64,000 bases of DNA from Bacteroidota bacterium (GTDB lineage: Bacteria; Bacteroidota; Bacteroidia; Cytophagales; Cyclobacteriaceae). Of the stretch, positions 1 to 9,475 are shown in pieces. The DNA lies in contig JAFDYX010000014.1 in NCBI GenBank assembly GCA_018267215.1, forward strand, positions 23,261-87,260, read 5' to 3'. The notes under the pieces are model-generated. The model made no database searches. It was given only the letters and a program-made list of their open reading frames with translations, and was not told where the DNA came from. The position numbers and the translations under genes were made by a program. How positions within the stretch are numbered: position 1 is the first letter of the stretch; each line of letters starts with the position of its first letter.

Positions 1-306
1 TACCACCATCTGAATTTTGGTTGTTGTTCTCAACACGATTTTATCTTTGAAATTTGTTGAGTTGAGCGAACGATTGTAATTCTGTATGCAATCAAGAAAC
101 AAACTGTCAATTTTTGTCAGCTCTTGTTGGGTCAGATCAGACGGCTGATATTGTTGCTCATTAAAAACACGGTGAAACTGATCGCTGGTTGATAGGATGG
201 CTATACGCGAACTATCATAGTTCAGTTTTGTTTCTGTTTTATTCTTTTTATTAGTACAACTACTGATGACAGCAATGAGAAAAATAAAAAATAAAAACAG
301 CCGCAT
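1..306 (-). CDS. Partial lipoprotein, 3' end outside the window
   Basis: An open frame of 102 codons begins with ATG at 304-306 and runs off the left edge without a stop. Residues 1-16 are a hydrophobic signal segment that ends in the lipobox VISSC with Cys17, so the product is predicted to be a lipid-anchored envelope protein. The visible mature part (KKNKTETKLNYDSSRIAIL and onward) is polar and I do not recognise a family. It lies just upstream of nothing else on this strand except the metallophosphoesterase gene, which ends 25 bp away. Function unknown; the lipoprotein call is from sequence, the rest is open. Confidence 0.6.
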   Translation of the reverse strand, partial: MRLFLFFIFLIAVISSCTNKKNKTETKLNYDSSRIAILSTSDQFHRVFNEQQYQPSDLTQQELTKIDSLFLDCIQNYNRSLNSTNFKDKIVLRTTTKIQMVV

Positions 307-331
307 AAAAAATGTTTAAAAAAAATAGAAC

Positions 332-1579
332 TCAAACTTTCTTCAACTCAAAGATGGTAATTTCCGGTGGCATACCCACACGCCCCGGATAACCCAGATA
401 GCCATAACCCCGGTTGACATACAGATATTGATTGCCTTCTTGATAGAGCCCAGCCCACTGCTTGTACATATATTGACAAGGGCTCCATTTAATATATTCT
501 GTTTCTACACCGAACTGAAACCCGTGCGTATGGCCTGAGAGGGTGAGGTCAATATCCTGATAAGCAGGGCGAATGATGGCATCCCAACTGGTGGGGTCAT
601 GCGATAGTAATATTTTAGTGGATGCTTCCTCTGCTCCGCGATAGGCCTGATCCAGTTTCCCGTATTTAGAAAACCTGCCGGCTCCCCAATTTTCAATGCC
701 GATAATGGCCAGCGTATCTCCGTTTTGTTTGATGATCCTGTTTTCGTTCATCAGCAAATCGTAACCCAGCAAACGATGCGCCTCTACCAGATCAGAAAAA
801 TTTTTACGCTTTAGTTCTGCCGAAGCCCACTGGCGGTAATCGCCATAGTCGTGATTGCCGGTAACAGAAAATACTCCGAGGGGTGCTTTCACTTTATCAA
901 AAATGGAAATGTAATCGCGTACCTCCGATGACTCGTTGTTGACCAAGTCGCCCGTAAAAAAAATCAAGTCTGGCTTTTCGTCCATCAGCATTTTCACACC
1001 ACCCTTCACGGCTGTTTTGTTCCAAAAGCTTCCCGAATGGATGTCGGAAATCTGACCGATGCGGAGGCCGTCAAATGATGGCGGAAGATAAGGAAGTGGG
1101 ATGGTTATTTTCTTCAGCCGATAATCGTGCGCCCCGGTTAAAATGCCATACACCGACAACCCGATCGGCACGGCCGATGCTACCAGCGCAGCCTGCGACA
1201 AAAATTCGGAGCGTGTGATAGACTTGCCCGGCAATGACTCTTTAGATGAAAATATTTTTTGTGCCACCCACCGCGCACTGCGCTGCAGGTCGTCTGCCAG
1301 CAAAAAAAGCACAGCAAAAAGTTTAGAAAAATAAATAATGGCAGAGCCGGCAATGACATAGATGCGCAGGTAGTCTGTGCCTTTGTACGGATCGCTGAAT
1401 GCCCACCAAACCAAACCCGTTATGGCAATGAGGGTGGGCAGCCAGTATCCATATCTGAAAATTTGTTTCCACAGAGGCGCCCACTCTTTGCTTACGTTCA
1501 GCACTGCCTGAAACACGTAAATATCAATGAGCAGAAACAGGATGATAAAGAAAAACATTGTCATCATACGGGTTCTCAT
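332..1579 (-). CDS. Membrane-anchored metallophosphoesterase (YkuE/YaeI-like)
   Basis: A 415-residue protein. The first 150 residues hold about four hydrophobic membrane segments (near 6-28, 42-62, 72-95 and 128-147). The rest is a calcineurin-like metallophosphoesterase domain with the metal ligands in order: GQISDIHSG (Asp179, His181), FTGDLVNN (Asp211), VTGNHDYGD (Asn242, His243), LSHDPTSWD and SGHTHGFQ. Relatives include YaeI/YkuE phosphodiesterases, some of which act on lipid phosphates; the substrate here is unknown. I chose ATG at 1577-1579; a TTG five codons upstream at 1594 is the alternative. It follows the RND efflux gene by about 65 bp and may be read with it. Confidence 0.85.
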   Translation of the reverse strand: MRTRMMTMFFFIILFLLIDIYVFQAVLNVSKEWAPLWKQIFRYGYWLPTLIAITGLVWWAFSDPYKGTDYLRIYVIAGSAIIYFSKLFAVLFLLADDLQRSARWVAQKIFSSKESLPGKSITRSEFLSQAALVASAVPIGLSVYGILTGAHDYRLKKITIPLPYLPPSFDGLRIGQISDIHSGSFWNKTAVKGGVKMLMDEKPDLIFFTGDLVNNESSEVRDYISIFDKVKAPLGVFSVTGNHDYGDYRQWASAELKRKNFSDLVEAHRLLGYDLLMNENRIIKQNGDTLAIIGIENWGAGRFSKYGKLDQAYRGAEEASTKILLSHDPTSWDAIIRPAYQDIDLTLSGHTHGFQFGVETEYIKWSPCQYMYKQWAGLYQEGNQYLYVNRGYGYLGYPGRVGMPPEITIFELKKV

Positions 1580-1645
1580 CAGCGATTCATTCAATTATTA
1601 ACAGAAGATGACAGGCTTCATAGGAAGCCTGCCATCTTAAATCCA

Positions 1646-4600
1646 TTATGCCTGAGAGGGCGCAATATTTTCCATAGTGGTTATTTCAACTCCTCTCCAT
1701 TTTCTTACACGCTCTTTCAGCTTGGCTACCAACAAATACATAACCGGCACCAGGAACAGCGTGAGGAACGTACCGAAGATCAAGCCGAATATCATCGTCC
1801 ACGACAAAGGTCCCCAGAAGGCTACATTGTCTCCGCCAAAGTAAATGTGAGGGTTCAGTTCGCTAAACAGCGCGACAAAATCTATGTTAAAACCAATGGC
1901 CAATGGTATCAGCCCCAGTGTGGCGGCCATGGCAGTAAGTAGCACGGGTGTCATCCGGGTTTTGGTAGCTTCGGCAATGGCTTCGCGCAACTCTATACCT
2001 TGGCTGCGCAGCAGGTCGGTAAATTCTACCAACAAAATGCCGTTGCGCACTACTACGCCTGCCAACGCCATCACCCCAACACCCGACATTACAATGGATA
2101 TTTCCATTTTGAATAGCGAGAAGCCGATGAGCACACCAATGAAACTGAATAAAATTTCTGACAGGATGATAACCGGTTTACTGGTGGAGTTGAACTGGGT
2201 AACCAAAATCATAAAGATCAACCCAAACGCCAGCATGAACGCAACACCTAAAAAGTCAGAAGTTTCTTTCTGGTCTTCCTGCTCGCCCGTCATCTTGATC
2301 GTTACCCCATCTGGCGTGGGGAAGTCGCGCAGTTTCTTTTGTATTTCTGCCACCACATTGTTGGCGTTGTAGCCGCTCAGCAAATTAGAAGAAATGGTAA
2401 CCACCCGTTTCTGGTCAATCCTGCGAATGCCGGCATAGCTGTTGGAATACTCTGCCTTGGCCACGGCCGACATAGGCACTTGGCGCACTTGCCCACCCAT
2501 GCTCATGTCGCGGTAGGTAAGGGGCAAATTCATCAGCGTGTTGATGTCGTTGCGGTAGCGTTCGTTCATTTGCAGTGTAATGTCGTAATCGTCATTGGCA
2601 TCGCGAAATTTGGATACTTCCTTGCCGTTGATGGCGGTGTTGAGCGCCAAGCCAATTTGTGCGGTAGAGATACCTTCGCGGTTGGCTTTTTCACGGTCTA
2701 TCACAATGTCGATTTCAGGTTTGTTACTTTCAAAATCTGATTTTAATTCTTCGACTCCGGCTACTTGCAGCGAGGTGAGGTAGCGTTTTACTTTATCGGA
2801 AGTTTCTACCAGCACATCAAAATCATCGGCAGCCACTTCAATGTTGATGGGCTTGCCGGTGGGCGGCCCGTGCGCCTCTTGGTCAACGGATATTTCACAT
2901 CCTTTCACACCTTTTACTACTTCACGTATTTTATCGAGGTATTCGCGCGAAGATTGATTGTGGCGATCGGCAAATTTTACAAAAGCAACTGTTACCTTCC
3001 CTAAATGGGGCTGGGCGTTGTTGCCGGCAAACCGGTCTTCAGCGGCACCAATGGCCACGTTGGAGATAATAGATTTTACTATTGGGTTGTGCTGGCCTAC
3101 CACACCTACTACACGCTTTTCCACCGACCGCGTAACAGAGTCGGTAACACGTTGATCTGTGCCGATGGGCATGGTGATATAAGCATAGATGAAATTGGGT
3201 TCACCGTTAGGAAAAAACGTAACGCCCGGTTTGCGCACGGCAGTAAACACAATAGAAAAAATAAATAAGCCGATAACGCCCACAACAACCCAAATAGGCC
3301 TACGCTTTTTTAAGATGTAAACGATAATTTTTTTAAAACGCTCTTGCACACCCGGCCACAGGTCTGTTTGAAAATGCGAGATAACACGTACTAAATAGAA
3401 GTGGTAGAGTGAATATAGCAAGAACATAAACACCGTGAAGTTGCCCATGCCTGCCCACCCTACGATGTAGCTCATCAGCGCCAGCGCGCCCATCACAATA
3501 GCTGTTACTTTAAAGCCGCGTGTGAATTTGCTTTTGCTTTCATGATCATGGTCGTGCGCGGTCATGAAGTCGGCAGCGAAAACCGGGTTGATGATGTAGG
3601 CTACCAACAAGGAGGCGAGCAATACAACAATGAGTGTGATGGGTAAATACACCATGAACTTACCGATGACCCCCGGCCAAAAGGCAAGCGGCACAAACGG
3701 AGCCAGCACCACCAGCGTTCCTGATAACACCGGAAGGAAAACTTCACCGGCTGCTAATTTGGCTGCCTTGCGGATGGGCACTTTGCCGTTGTCAAAAACA
3801 CGATGGGTATTTTCAATCACCACGATGGCATCGTCCACCACAATGCCCAGTGCTAACAGAAATGAAAATAGCGTCATCATGTTAAAGGTGTAGCCCAAGG
3901 TGGGGAACATCAAAAACGCAATGAAGCTCGAAATAGGTACAGACATGGCTACGAAGAAGGCGTTGGTTGCGCCCATGAAGAACATCAGGATGAGCACAAC
4001 CAAAACAAAACCGATGATGATGGTATTGATCAGATCGTGCAGTGTGGTGCGCGTGTTTTCCGATTGGTCGCCTGTGATGGTTACGTCCGTGCCGGGAGGT
4101 AATATGTCGGCCTTAAAATGTTCCACCACTTCGTTGATCTGGTCGGAGGCGATGATGAGGTTTTCGCCACTGCGTTTTACTACGTTCAGGGTGATTACGT
4201 TTTTTCCATCGAGCCGCGCAAAACTTTCCTGCTCTTTGTGCGAGTCCACCACTTCGGCAATGTCTTTCAAATAAATTTTACCTCCTTTGGTTGAGCCGAC
4301 TACAATTTCTGCCAGTTGCTCGGCCGACTTAAATTCGCCATTTACGGTCAGCGACCGCTTCATGCCGCCCACCGAAAGTTGGCCACCGGGGATGATCACG
4401 TTTTCGCCTGCCACTGCCTGCGCTACATCATCTAAGCTTACACCTGCTCCGGCCAGCTTAAACATGTCAATATTGATTTGTATTTCGCGGGTCAGCGCGC
4501 CAATGATGTCCACACGTCTGATCTCGCGGATGCTCTCGATAGCATCTTGCATCTGGTCGGCATATTTTTTCAACGTCTGCAGATCGTAATCGCCCGAAAG

Positions 4601-5050
4601 GTTTACGTTCATAATAGGCTGCTCAGAAATATCAATCTCTCGAATGACCGGATCGTCTTTTAAATCGGTGGGCAGGTTAGGTTTGGCACGATCCACAGCA
4701 TCCTTCACATCCTGCTTGGCCTTGTCCACATCTACATTGGTTTGAAACTCGATGATGATGTTGGAGAAACTCTGCACCGAGTTGCTCTTAATTTTTCTGA
4801 CACCCGAAATAGACTTACATTCTTTTTCTATTTCTTTGGTGATCAGGTTTTCCATATCGGAAGGCGAAGCGCCCGGATAAATGGTAGCCACAAAAATTTG
4901 CGGAAACACCACCTCCGGAAAATTTTCCTTCGGCAAGCTGATGTACGTGAAAATACCGGCCAAACAGATAATTACTGTGGCCACGTAGATACTGATTTTA
5001 TTGTCTATGGCCCAACTGGTGGGCTTAAACTCTTTTTCGATGTCTTTCAT
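1646..5050 (-). CDS. RND efflux transporter permease (AcrB/CzcA family)
   Basis: A 1134-residue inner-membrane proton antiporter of the resistance-nodulation-division superfamily. Visible marks are the N-terminal membrane helix, porter motif YPGASPSDMENLI near 58-70, and the proton-relay Asp pair in GIVVDDAIVVIENTHR (Asp406, Asp407). It is longer than the usual 1020-1060 residues: between the two repeats (about 497-560) there is a His/Asp-rich stretch AHDHDHES followed by two extra hydrophobic helices, and a further hydrophobic insert lies near the C-terminus. It is the last gene of tetR-tolC-hlyD-RND. Substrate cannot be read from the sequence; drugs, solvents or cations are all possible. 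Confidence 0.93.
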   Translation of the reverse strand: MKDIEKEFKPTSWAIDNKISIYVATVIICLAGIFTYISLPKENFPEVVFPQIFVATIYPGASPSDMENLITKEIEKECKSISGVRKIKSNSVQSFSNIIIEFQTNVDVDKAKQDVKDAVDRAKPNLPTDLKDDPVIREIDISEQPIMNVNLSGDYDLQTLKKYADQMQDAIESIREIRRVDIIGALTREIQINIDMFKLAGAGVSLDDVAQAVAGENVIIPGGQLSVGGMKRSLTVNGEFKSAEQLAEIVVGSTKGGKIYLKDIAEVVDSHKEQESFARLDGKNVITLNVVKRSGENLIIASDQINEVVEHFKADILPPGTDVTITGDQSENTRTTLHDLINTIIIGFVLVVLILMFFMGATNAFFVAMSVPISSFIAFLMFPTLGYTFNMMTLFSFLLALGIVVDDAIVVIENTHRVFDNGKVPIRKAAKLAAGEVFLPVLSGTLVVLAPFVPLAFWPGVIGKFMVYLPITLIVVLLASLLVAYIINPVFAADFMTAHDHDHESKSKFTRGFKVTAIVMGALALMSYIVGWAGMGNFTVFMFLLYSLYHFYLVRVISHFQTDLWPGVQERFKKIIVYILKKRRPIWVVVGVIGLFIFSIVFTAVRKPGVTFFPNGEPNFIYAYITMPIGTDQRVTDSVTRSVEKRVVGVVGQHNPIVKSIISNVAIGAAEDRFAGNNAQPHLGKVTVAFVKFADRHNQSSREYLDKIREVVKGVKGCEISVDQEAHGPPTGKPINIEVAADDFDVLVETSDKVKRYLTSLQVAGVEELKSDFESNKPEIDIVIDREKANREGISTAQIGLALNTAINGKEVSKFRDANDDYDITLQMNERYRNDINTLMNLPLTYRDMSMGGQVRQVPMSAVAKAEYSNSYAGIRRIDQKRVVTISSNLLSGYNANNVVAEIQKKLRDFPTPDGVTIKMTGEQEDQKETSDFLGVAFMLAFGLIFMILVTQFNSTSKPVIILSEILFSFIGVLIGFSLFKMEISIVMSGVGVMALAGVVVRNGILLVEFTDLLRSQGIELREAIAEATKTRMTPVLLTAMAATLGLIPLAIGFNIDFVALFSELNPHIYFGGDNVAFWGPLSWTMIFGLIFGTFLTLFLVPVMYLLVAKLKERVRKWRGVEITTMENIAPSQA

Positions 5051-5060
5051 ATTCTTTAGT

Positions 5061-5109
5061 AATGAGTAGTGAGATTTAAGATTAGATTTGAGATTTGAGA
5101 TGCGAGAAG
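5061..5109. repeat. Degenerate heptamer array
   Basis: Seven consecutive 7-bp units can be laid out without a gap: AATGAGT, AGTGAGA, TTTAAGA, TTAGATT, TGAGATT, TGAGATG, CGAGAAG. They fill the 84-bp gap between the hlyD-like gene and the RND gene. The same 7-bp periodicity appears at several other gene boundaries of the window. No gene or hairpin terminator is seen here. Confidence 0.6.
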
Positions 5110-5134
5110 TTGTCTTATCTCATCTCTCGATATT

Positions 5135-6265
5135 TTAAATCTTTATCAATTCTCCATCATTCAATCCCTGATACCCAACGGTGATGATTTTGTCGCCTGT
5201 TTTCAATCCGGTTTTTATTTGGGCGAGGTTATCGTACACACCGTCCACATCTACTACTCTTTTGCGCACCACCAAATGGTCGCCATCGGGCTCGGCCACG
5301 TAAACTACTTTTTCGCCTTTAACATCTTGCACCAAATTAACGGGCACACAGAGTGCGTTTTTCTCTGTATAAAAAATGATTTTTAATGTGGAGGTCATGT
5401 TCGGGCGCAAGTCGGGAGAGGAGGGGAGCTTCACTTCAACCGGAAACGAGCGGGTAAGCGCATCAATATTGCGGCCTACAAAAGTAACAGGGGCTTTAAT
5501 TTCTTTATGGATGTCGGCCAAATAAACTACGGCTTTGTTTCCTTTATGAATATTGGCAATGAAGGACTCAGAAATTTTAGCGTACGCTTTCAAGTCGTTG
5601 GTATTCACCACTCTGAACACTGTCATGCCCGGAGCTACATTTTCGCCCACCTTAATGTTTACGGCATCCACCGTTCCGGTGATGGGTGCCTTGATTTTGG
5701 TTTGCTCGTTTTGTTCGCTTAGCGTGGCCAGCCTGCGCTCTAAGCTTTGTTTGTTGTTCTTGGCCTGCAGGTATTGAATCTCTGTTCCTATTTTTTGGTT
5801 CCACAAATTCTTCTGGCGCTCGTACACAGTGTTGGCCAGTTCTAACTGGGCTTTTATTTCGTCAATGCCGCGCACGATCAGCGAGTTATCTACCTGCGCC
5901 AGAATTTGCCCATGGCTAACAGCATCGCCCTCGCGTGCATAAACTTGCGTTACAATGCCGGCAGTTTTGGCGCTCATCTGAATGTTGTCGTTAGAAAGGA
6001 TGCTGCCCTGCGTTTGCACATAATGATCGAACGACTGCGGTGCCAACTCGGCCACACTTACTTCCTTCATTTTTCTTTTAATGGATGAAGGGTTTTCTTT
6101 CGCTATTTCTTTTTCCAGTTTTTCTATTTGCACGGCTAACTCACCCTGTTGTTTTTTCAGGGAAGCTAACTGAGAAGCTTTGTCTGCTGTCTTACTGCTG
6201 CAAGCAACCACCCACACGATGAGCGAGGCAGTAAAAATTTTTTGAATAGTAACAAATGATTTCAT
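5135..6265 (-). CDS. RND efflux periplasmic adaptor subunit (HlyD/MexA family)
   Basis: A 376-residue membrane fusion protein that links the inner-membrane pump to the TolC channel. The N-terminus is a lipoprotein signal with lipobox WVVAC at Cys22, followed by a coiled coil (about 30-62). The lipoyl half-motif regions AREGDAVSHGQILAQVD and KAPITGTVDAVNIKVGENV flank a helical hairpin (about 120-190), then beta-barrel and membrane-proximal domains. It sits between tolC (25 bp upstream) and the RND gene (84 bp downstream), which fits a tripartite efflux operon. The family call is firm; the substrate is unknown. Confidence 0.93.
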   Translation of the reverse strand: MKSFVTIQKIFTASLIVWVVACSSKTADKASQLASLKKQQGELAVQIEKLEKEIAKENPSSIKRKMKEVSVAELAPQSFDHYVQTQGSILSNDNIQMSAKTAGIVTQVYAREGDAVSHGQILAQVDNSLIVRGIDEIKAQLELANTVYERQKNLWNQKIGTEIQYLQAKNNKQSLERRLATLSEQNEQTKIKAPITGTVDAVNIKVGENVAPGMTVFRVVNTNDLKAYAKISESFIANIHKGNKAVVYLADIHKEIKAPVTFVGRNIDALTRSFPVEVKLPSSPDLRPNMTSTLKIIFYTEKNALCVPVNLVQDVKGEKVVYVAEPDGDHLVVRKRVVDVDGVYDNLAQIKTGLKTGDKIITVGYQGLNDGELIKI

Positions 6266-6290
6266 AGTATGTTTATTTCGGGGTTGTTCT

Positions 6291-7730
6291 CTATTTTGAA
6301 TACATCGGTAAAATTTTTCCGAATGCTTTGTCCAGGTCTGTCTTGGCTACCAGTGCCTCGTAAAGTGCATTGTAGTAGTTAAGCTGGGCTTCTTTTAGTG
6401 AGGACTCGGCATCTACTACTTCAATGTTAGAGCCTACTCCTTGCTGGTATTTTATTTTAGTCACCTTGGCTACTTTGTCGGCTAACCCCATATTTTTCTT
6501 TTGGTATTCCAGCGATTGTATATTGTTTTGAAATGAGGTGGTTGCTTGTTTGATTTCCAGATCAATGGAAGATTTCAACATCCTGAAACTATTATCCACC
6601 TTCTGAAGTTTTAATTTTTCTTGCTGCAATTGGTAATGGTGTTGCAAGCCGCTGAACAAGGGCACGTTCAGCGTAAATCCGTATGAACTGAATTGATATA
6701 ACTTGTTGGGGCCTGTGCCGAAGGGTGTTTCCTGAAACTGTTTGCTTTGGCTGAACAGGTTACTAAAACTGGTAGCTTGTTTGCTATACCCCAGTGTGGC
6801 ATTGGCGCTCAGCACCGGCAGAGCAGAAAAGTATTTGTTTTTGATATTGAGTTTCTGAAGTTTCTGATTTACTTCAAGTACCTGGTAGTCGGGTCTGCTC
6901 TTCATATCCCAGTCTTTCAGGTAATCATCTAATAATAAATGATCGATGTTTAAGTCAGCAATAGAGCCTGAAATCTCCAGCGGATCATCCATCGGATAGT
7001 TCATTTGAAATTTCAGTAGATCAATACTTAATTTTTGCAGTCTTTCAAACTTCGATTTTTCTGTTACCAAATTATTCAGCGAAACCTGCACCCGGTCAAC
7101 ATCAATGCTTTCAGCAAAACCGTTGGCGTTTAGGGCTGACGTATTTTTTAAGAGAGAATCAACCCGCGCAATATTTGTTTCAAATAAAGTAAGCCGCTCT
7201 CGGTTAATGAGCGAAGCATAAAAAGCTTTGATTACCTGCACAATAGTTTGCTCGCGAGTTTGGTTAGTAGATTTTATAGTCAATTCTTTGAACGCATTAG
7301 ATGCTTGCAGGCCAACAATATAGGAGCCGTTAAAAATCATTTGATTGGCAGAAACGGTACCCATTAAACTGTTGGTCAACTGAAAAAAGTTTTGACCGGC
7401 TACTACATCGTTGGGGCTTAATCCGGGTACGTTGAGCGATGGATTAAATTGCTGTGCCACTACATAGCGCGAAAAAAACCTGGGCAGTTTAACATTGTCG
7501 GTAGCGTTGGCGTTGGCATTAATCTGCGGCAAGCCTATGCCAACTGTTTCCCTCACTTTTGATTTAGCAATCTCCTGATCGATGATGGCATTTTGCATAT
7601 TCACCGAGTTTTTTATGGCATACTCAATGCACTGCTCTAACGTAAACGACTGGCCTTGCTGCGCACGGCTGCTTATCGCAGGCAACACCACAATCGCTGT
7701 GAGGCATAAGATTTTATAAAATTGTTTCAT
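6291..7730 (-). CDS. TolC family outer membrane channel
   Basis: A 479-residue outer-membrane efflux protein. It starts with a signal peptide (MKQFYKILCLTAIVVLPAIS then SRAQ) and the family-typical FTLEQCIEYAIKNS helix. Two long helical repeats follow, with alternating heptad regions (INRERLTLFETNIARVD, LKEAQLNYYNALYEALVAK), the usual duplicated TolC layout. Its start overlaps the 3' end of the upstream tetR gene by 17 bp, so the two are probably translationally coupled. It provides the exit duct for the HlyD/RND pair downstream. Confidence 0.92.
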   Translation of the reverse strand: MKQFYKILCLTAIVVLPAISSRAQQGQSFTLEQCIEYAIKNSVNMQNAIIDQEIAKSKVRETVGIGLPQINANANATDNVKLPRFFSRYVVAQQFNPSLNVPGLSPNDVVAGQNFFQLTNSLMGTVSANQMIFNGSYIVGLQASNAFKELTIKSTNQTREQTIVQVIKAFYASLINRERLTLFETNIARVDSLLKNTSALNANGFAESIDVDRVQVSLNNLVTEKSKFERLQKLSIDLLKFQMNYPMDDPLEISGSIADLNIDHLLLDDYLKDWDMKSRPDYQVLEVNQKLQKLNIKNKYFSALPVLSANATLGYSKQATSFSNLFSQSKQFQETPFGTGPNKLYQFSSYGFTLNVPLFSGLQHHYQLQQEKLKLQKVDNSFRMLKSSIDLEIKQATTSFQNNIQSLEYQKKNMGLADKVAKVTKIKYQQGVGSNIEVVDAESSLKEAQLNYYNALYEALVAKTDLDKAFGKILPMYSK

Positions 7731-8373
7731 GGGGAAGAGGGTTTGTTTTGGCCGAGTGGATATAATTTTCTTTGTATTTCAGATAAAGTTTTTTTCCTTT
7801 TTCGGTGGTCAGCCCGAATACGAAATGCTCAAACACTTGTACGTGTACTTCAGCCAAGTTGAACCGGGCAGGTGGAAATATTTTTTCGTCAAAGCACATT
7901 TCTATAATGCCCATACGGAGAGATGCAATGATGTGCGGATTCAAGTCTTCGCGGAAGTGCCCGTCTTTGATACCTTGCTTGAGGTTGCGCACTACCGAGT
8001 TGTAAATAAAATCTAACTTGTGCGTTTGCCAGATGGACCAAGCCTTGGGGTGGTACTTTTGTATGTCGAATAGCAACGGAGCGTTGATAGCGCCCAAACT
8101 CTCCCTCATACAGACCGAAAGTTTGTGTAGCTCATCAATCGCGTTTTCCGATGTTTTTACCATCTCATCATGCCGGGCTTTGTTAGCAGCCATATATTTT
8201 TTGGAAACCATCATTACTAACTCATCTTTATCAACAAAATATTGATAGAGCGTTTTCTTGGATACAGACAGGTGCCGGGCGATGTCGTCCATGGTAATGC
8301 TGCGTACACCATATTTCATGAAAAGCTTTTCCGAGCCTTCCAAAATTTTTTCTTTGATTTCGTGATCTTCCAT
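7714..8373 (-). CDS. TetR/AcrR family transcriptional regulator
   Basis: A 219-residue regulator. The N-terminal helix-turn-helix is clear at about 13-52 (SITMDDIARHLSVSKKTLYQ, then YFVDKDELV). The C-terminal ligand-binding part is all-helical and divergent, as usual for the family. It is the first gene of the efflux operon and overlaps tolC by 17 bp, so it most likely autoregulates the operon, derepressing on binding a pump substrate (inference). The 120-bp region upstream of the start is A/T-rich and contains AAACTTTGAAAATA and GGAAACTTT-like repeats, candidates for its operator. Confidence 0.92.
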   Translation of the reverse strand: MEDHEIKEKILEGSEKLFMKYGVRSITMDDIARHLSVSKKTLYQYFVDKDELVMMVSKKYMAANKARHDEMVKTSENAIDELHKLSVCMRESLGAINAPLLFDIQKYHPKAWSIWQTHKLDFIYNSVVRNLKQGIKDGHFREDLNPHIIASLRMGIIEMCFDEKIFPPARFNLAEVHVQVFEHFVFGLTTEKGKKLYLKYKENYIHSAKTNPLPHETIL

Positions 8374-8496
8374 AAGGGGCGCAAAACTGTGGAAACTTTT
8401 TATATTTTCAAAGTTTCCATAGTTTTCTTTGAACGGAATAGCGATCGTGGAGTTTTACTTTTTTTAATTTTATTTTTTTTTTAAAAATAGTTACAA

Positions 8497-8844
8497 TCAC
8501 TGGGGTTCATTCGGTTGCAGGGGCGAGCTATCACCCGGTGTGCGGTAGCACCATTTATCTTTCAACTTTTGTTTGAAGCGCGCGCGCTCTTCGGGTGTCA
8601 GGTTTTGCCACCGGCCACGCCAATGGCCACCCCAACGATGGTCGCGGCAGTGCCTTCGGCCACCAAAGCCGGAGAACAAGATTTTACTTAACACCAGCAA
8701 CCCCAACGCTTGCCAGAAGCTGACCAGCGGCCCGTTGAAAAGCGTGGGCACCAGCCAGTTCCACAACTGCATGGTAAGGAAGGTAAAGGCCGTAACGGCC
8801 AACACTCCCAACAAAATCATTTTTACAATCCATCCTTTTTTCAT
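8497..8844 (-). CDS. Small membrane protein with LTPEER-type tail, sigma-factor partner
   Basis: A 115-residue protein with two N-terminal hydrophobic segments (about 5-28 and 39-60), then a Gly/Arg/His-rich linker (GGRRHCRDHRWGGHWRGRW) and a tail NLTPEERARFKQKLKDKW. LTPEER-type helices occur in CpxP/CnrX-like metal or stress-sensing proteins and in small proteins that accompany ECF sigma factors in Bacteroidota. It lies 64 bp downstream of the ECF sigma gene and in the same direction, with a heptamer array between them. A role as membrane regulator of that sigma factor is a guess from position; no anti-sigma zinc motif (HxxxCxxC) is present. Confidence 0.7.
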   Translation of the reverse strand: MKKGWIVKMILLGVLAVTAFTFLTMQLWNWLVPTLFNGPLVSFWQALGLLVLSKILFSGFGGRRHCRDHRWGGHWRGRWQNLTPEERARFKQKLKDKWCYRTPGDSSPLQPNEPQ

Positions 8845-8875
8845 GTCTTTAAATTTTTTAGTCTATTGTCTATGG

Positions 8876-8924
8876 ACTCACTACTCACTACTCACTACTC
8901 ACTACTCATTACTCATTACTCAAT
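8876..8924. repeat. Heptamer tandem array (ACTCACT)n
   Basis: Seven head-to-tail 7-bp units: ACTCACT four times, ACTCATT twice, then ACTCAAT. It is the most regular of the heptamer arrays here. Its last two-and-a-bit units lie inside the sigma-factor gene and, read on the minus strand, encode that protein's final residues LSNE and its stop codon. Confidence 0.9.
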
Positions 8925-9475
8925 TCATCATAAACCTTTTGCAATCTTTTCCTCAGCGAAAGAATGGCATAGCGCTTGCGCGAAAGCAGGGTGTTGATTG
9001 AAATACCTGTCTCTTCCGCTATTTCGCGGAATCCTTTTTCTTCAATTTCATTCTGAATAAATACTTCGCGCTGCTCGCTGGGCAGTTCGTCCAGCGCATC
9101 GGTGATTTCATCCCACAAGGCTTCGCGCAATAATATAGACTCCGGGCTGTTGTCGAAGTCTGGCAAAATTTCGTGGAGCGTAAGCGGAGCTTCCTCTTCG
9201 TTATCGCTGAAAAGTTCAAAACCACTGTGCTTAGGCCGCGAAGCATTTTGCCGGTAACGGTCAATTATTTTGTTGCGCGCCACACTGTAAAGCCAGGATG
9301 TAGCCCGGTCTATGGATTCGATCGTTTCGAAGCCGGCCACAAACTGATAGAATACATCCTGCAGAATGTCTTCCGCTTCTTCCGCAGACGACACACGACT
9401 GCGGATAAAGCCAAACAGCTTGCCCTTCTCCTGACGGAATGTGTTTTCCTGCACTTGCAACATAGCCCAGTCCAT
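8909..9475 (-). CDS. RNA polymerase sigma factor, ECF subfamily
   Basis: A 188-residue sigma-70 family factor with region 2 (about 18-80; EEAEDILQDVFYQFV and WLYSVARNKIIDRYR) and region 4 (about 125-180; LDELPSEQREVFIQN and GISINTLLSRKRYAI). There is no region 1 or 3, which is diagnostic of extracytoplasmic-function sigma factors. The 3' end has grown into the heptamer array, which supplies the last residues. The gene is followed by a small two-helix membrane protein, perhaps its regulator. The start at 9475 (MDWAML) could also be the second Met at 9463. Confidence 0.92.
   Translation of the reverse strand: MDWAMLQVQENTFRQEKGKLFGFIRSRVSSAEEAEDILQDVFYQFVAGFETIESIDRATSWLYSVARNKIIDRYRQNASRPKHSGFELFSDNEEEAPLTLHEILPDFDNSPESILLREALWDEITDALDELPSEQREVFIQNEIEEKGFREIAEETGISINTLLSRKRYAILSLRKRLQKVYDELSNE

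Noticed and set aside
1259-1942. 227-codon plus-strand frame over the metallophosphoesterase and RND genes
   Set aside because: Antisense shadow of two clear genes; low-complexity, unlike any family.
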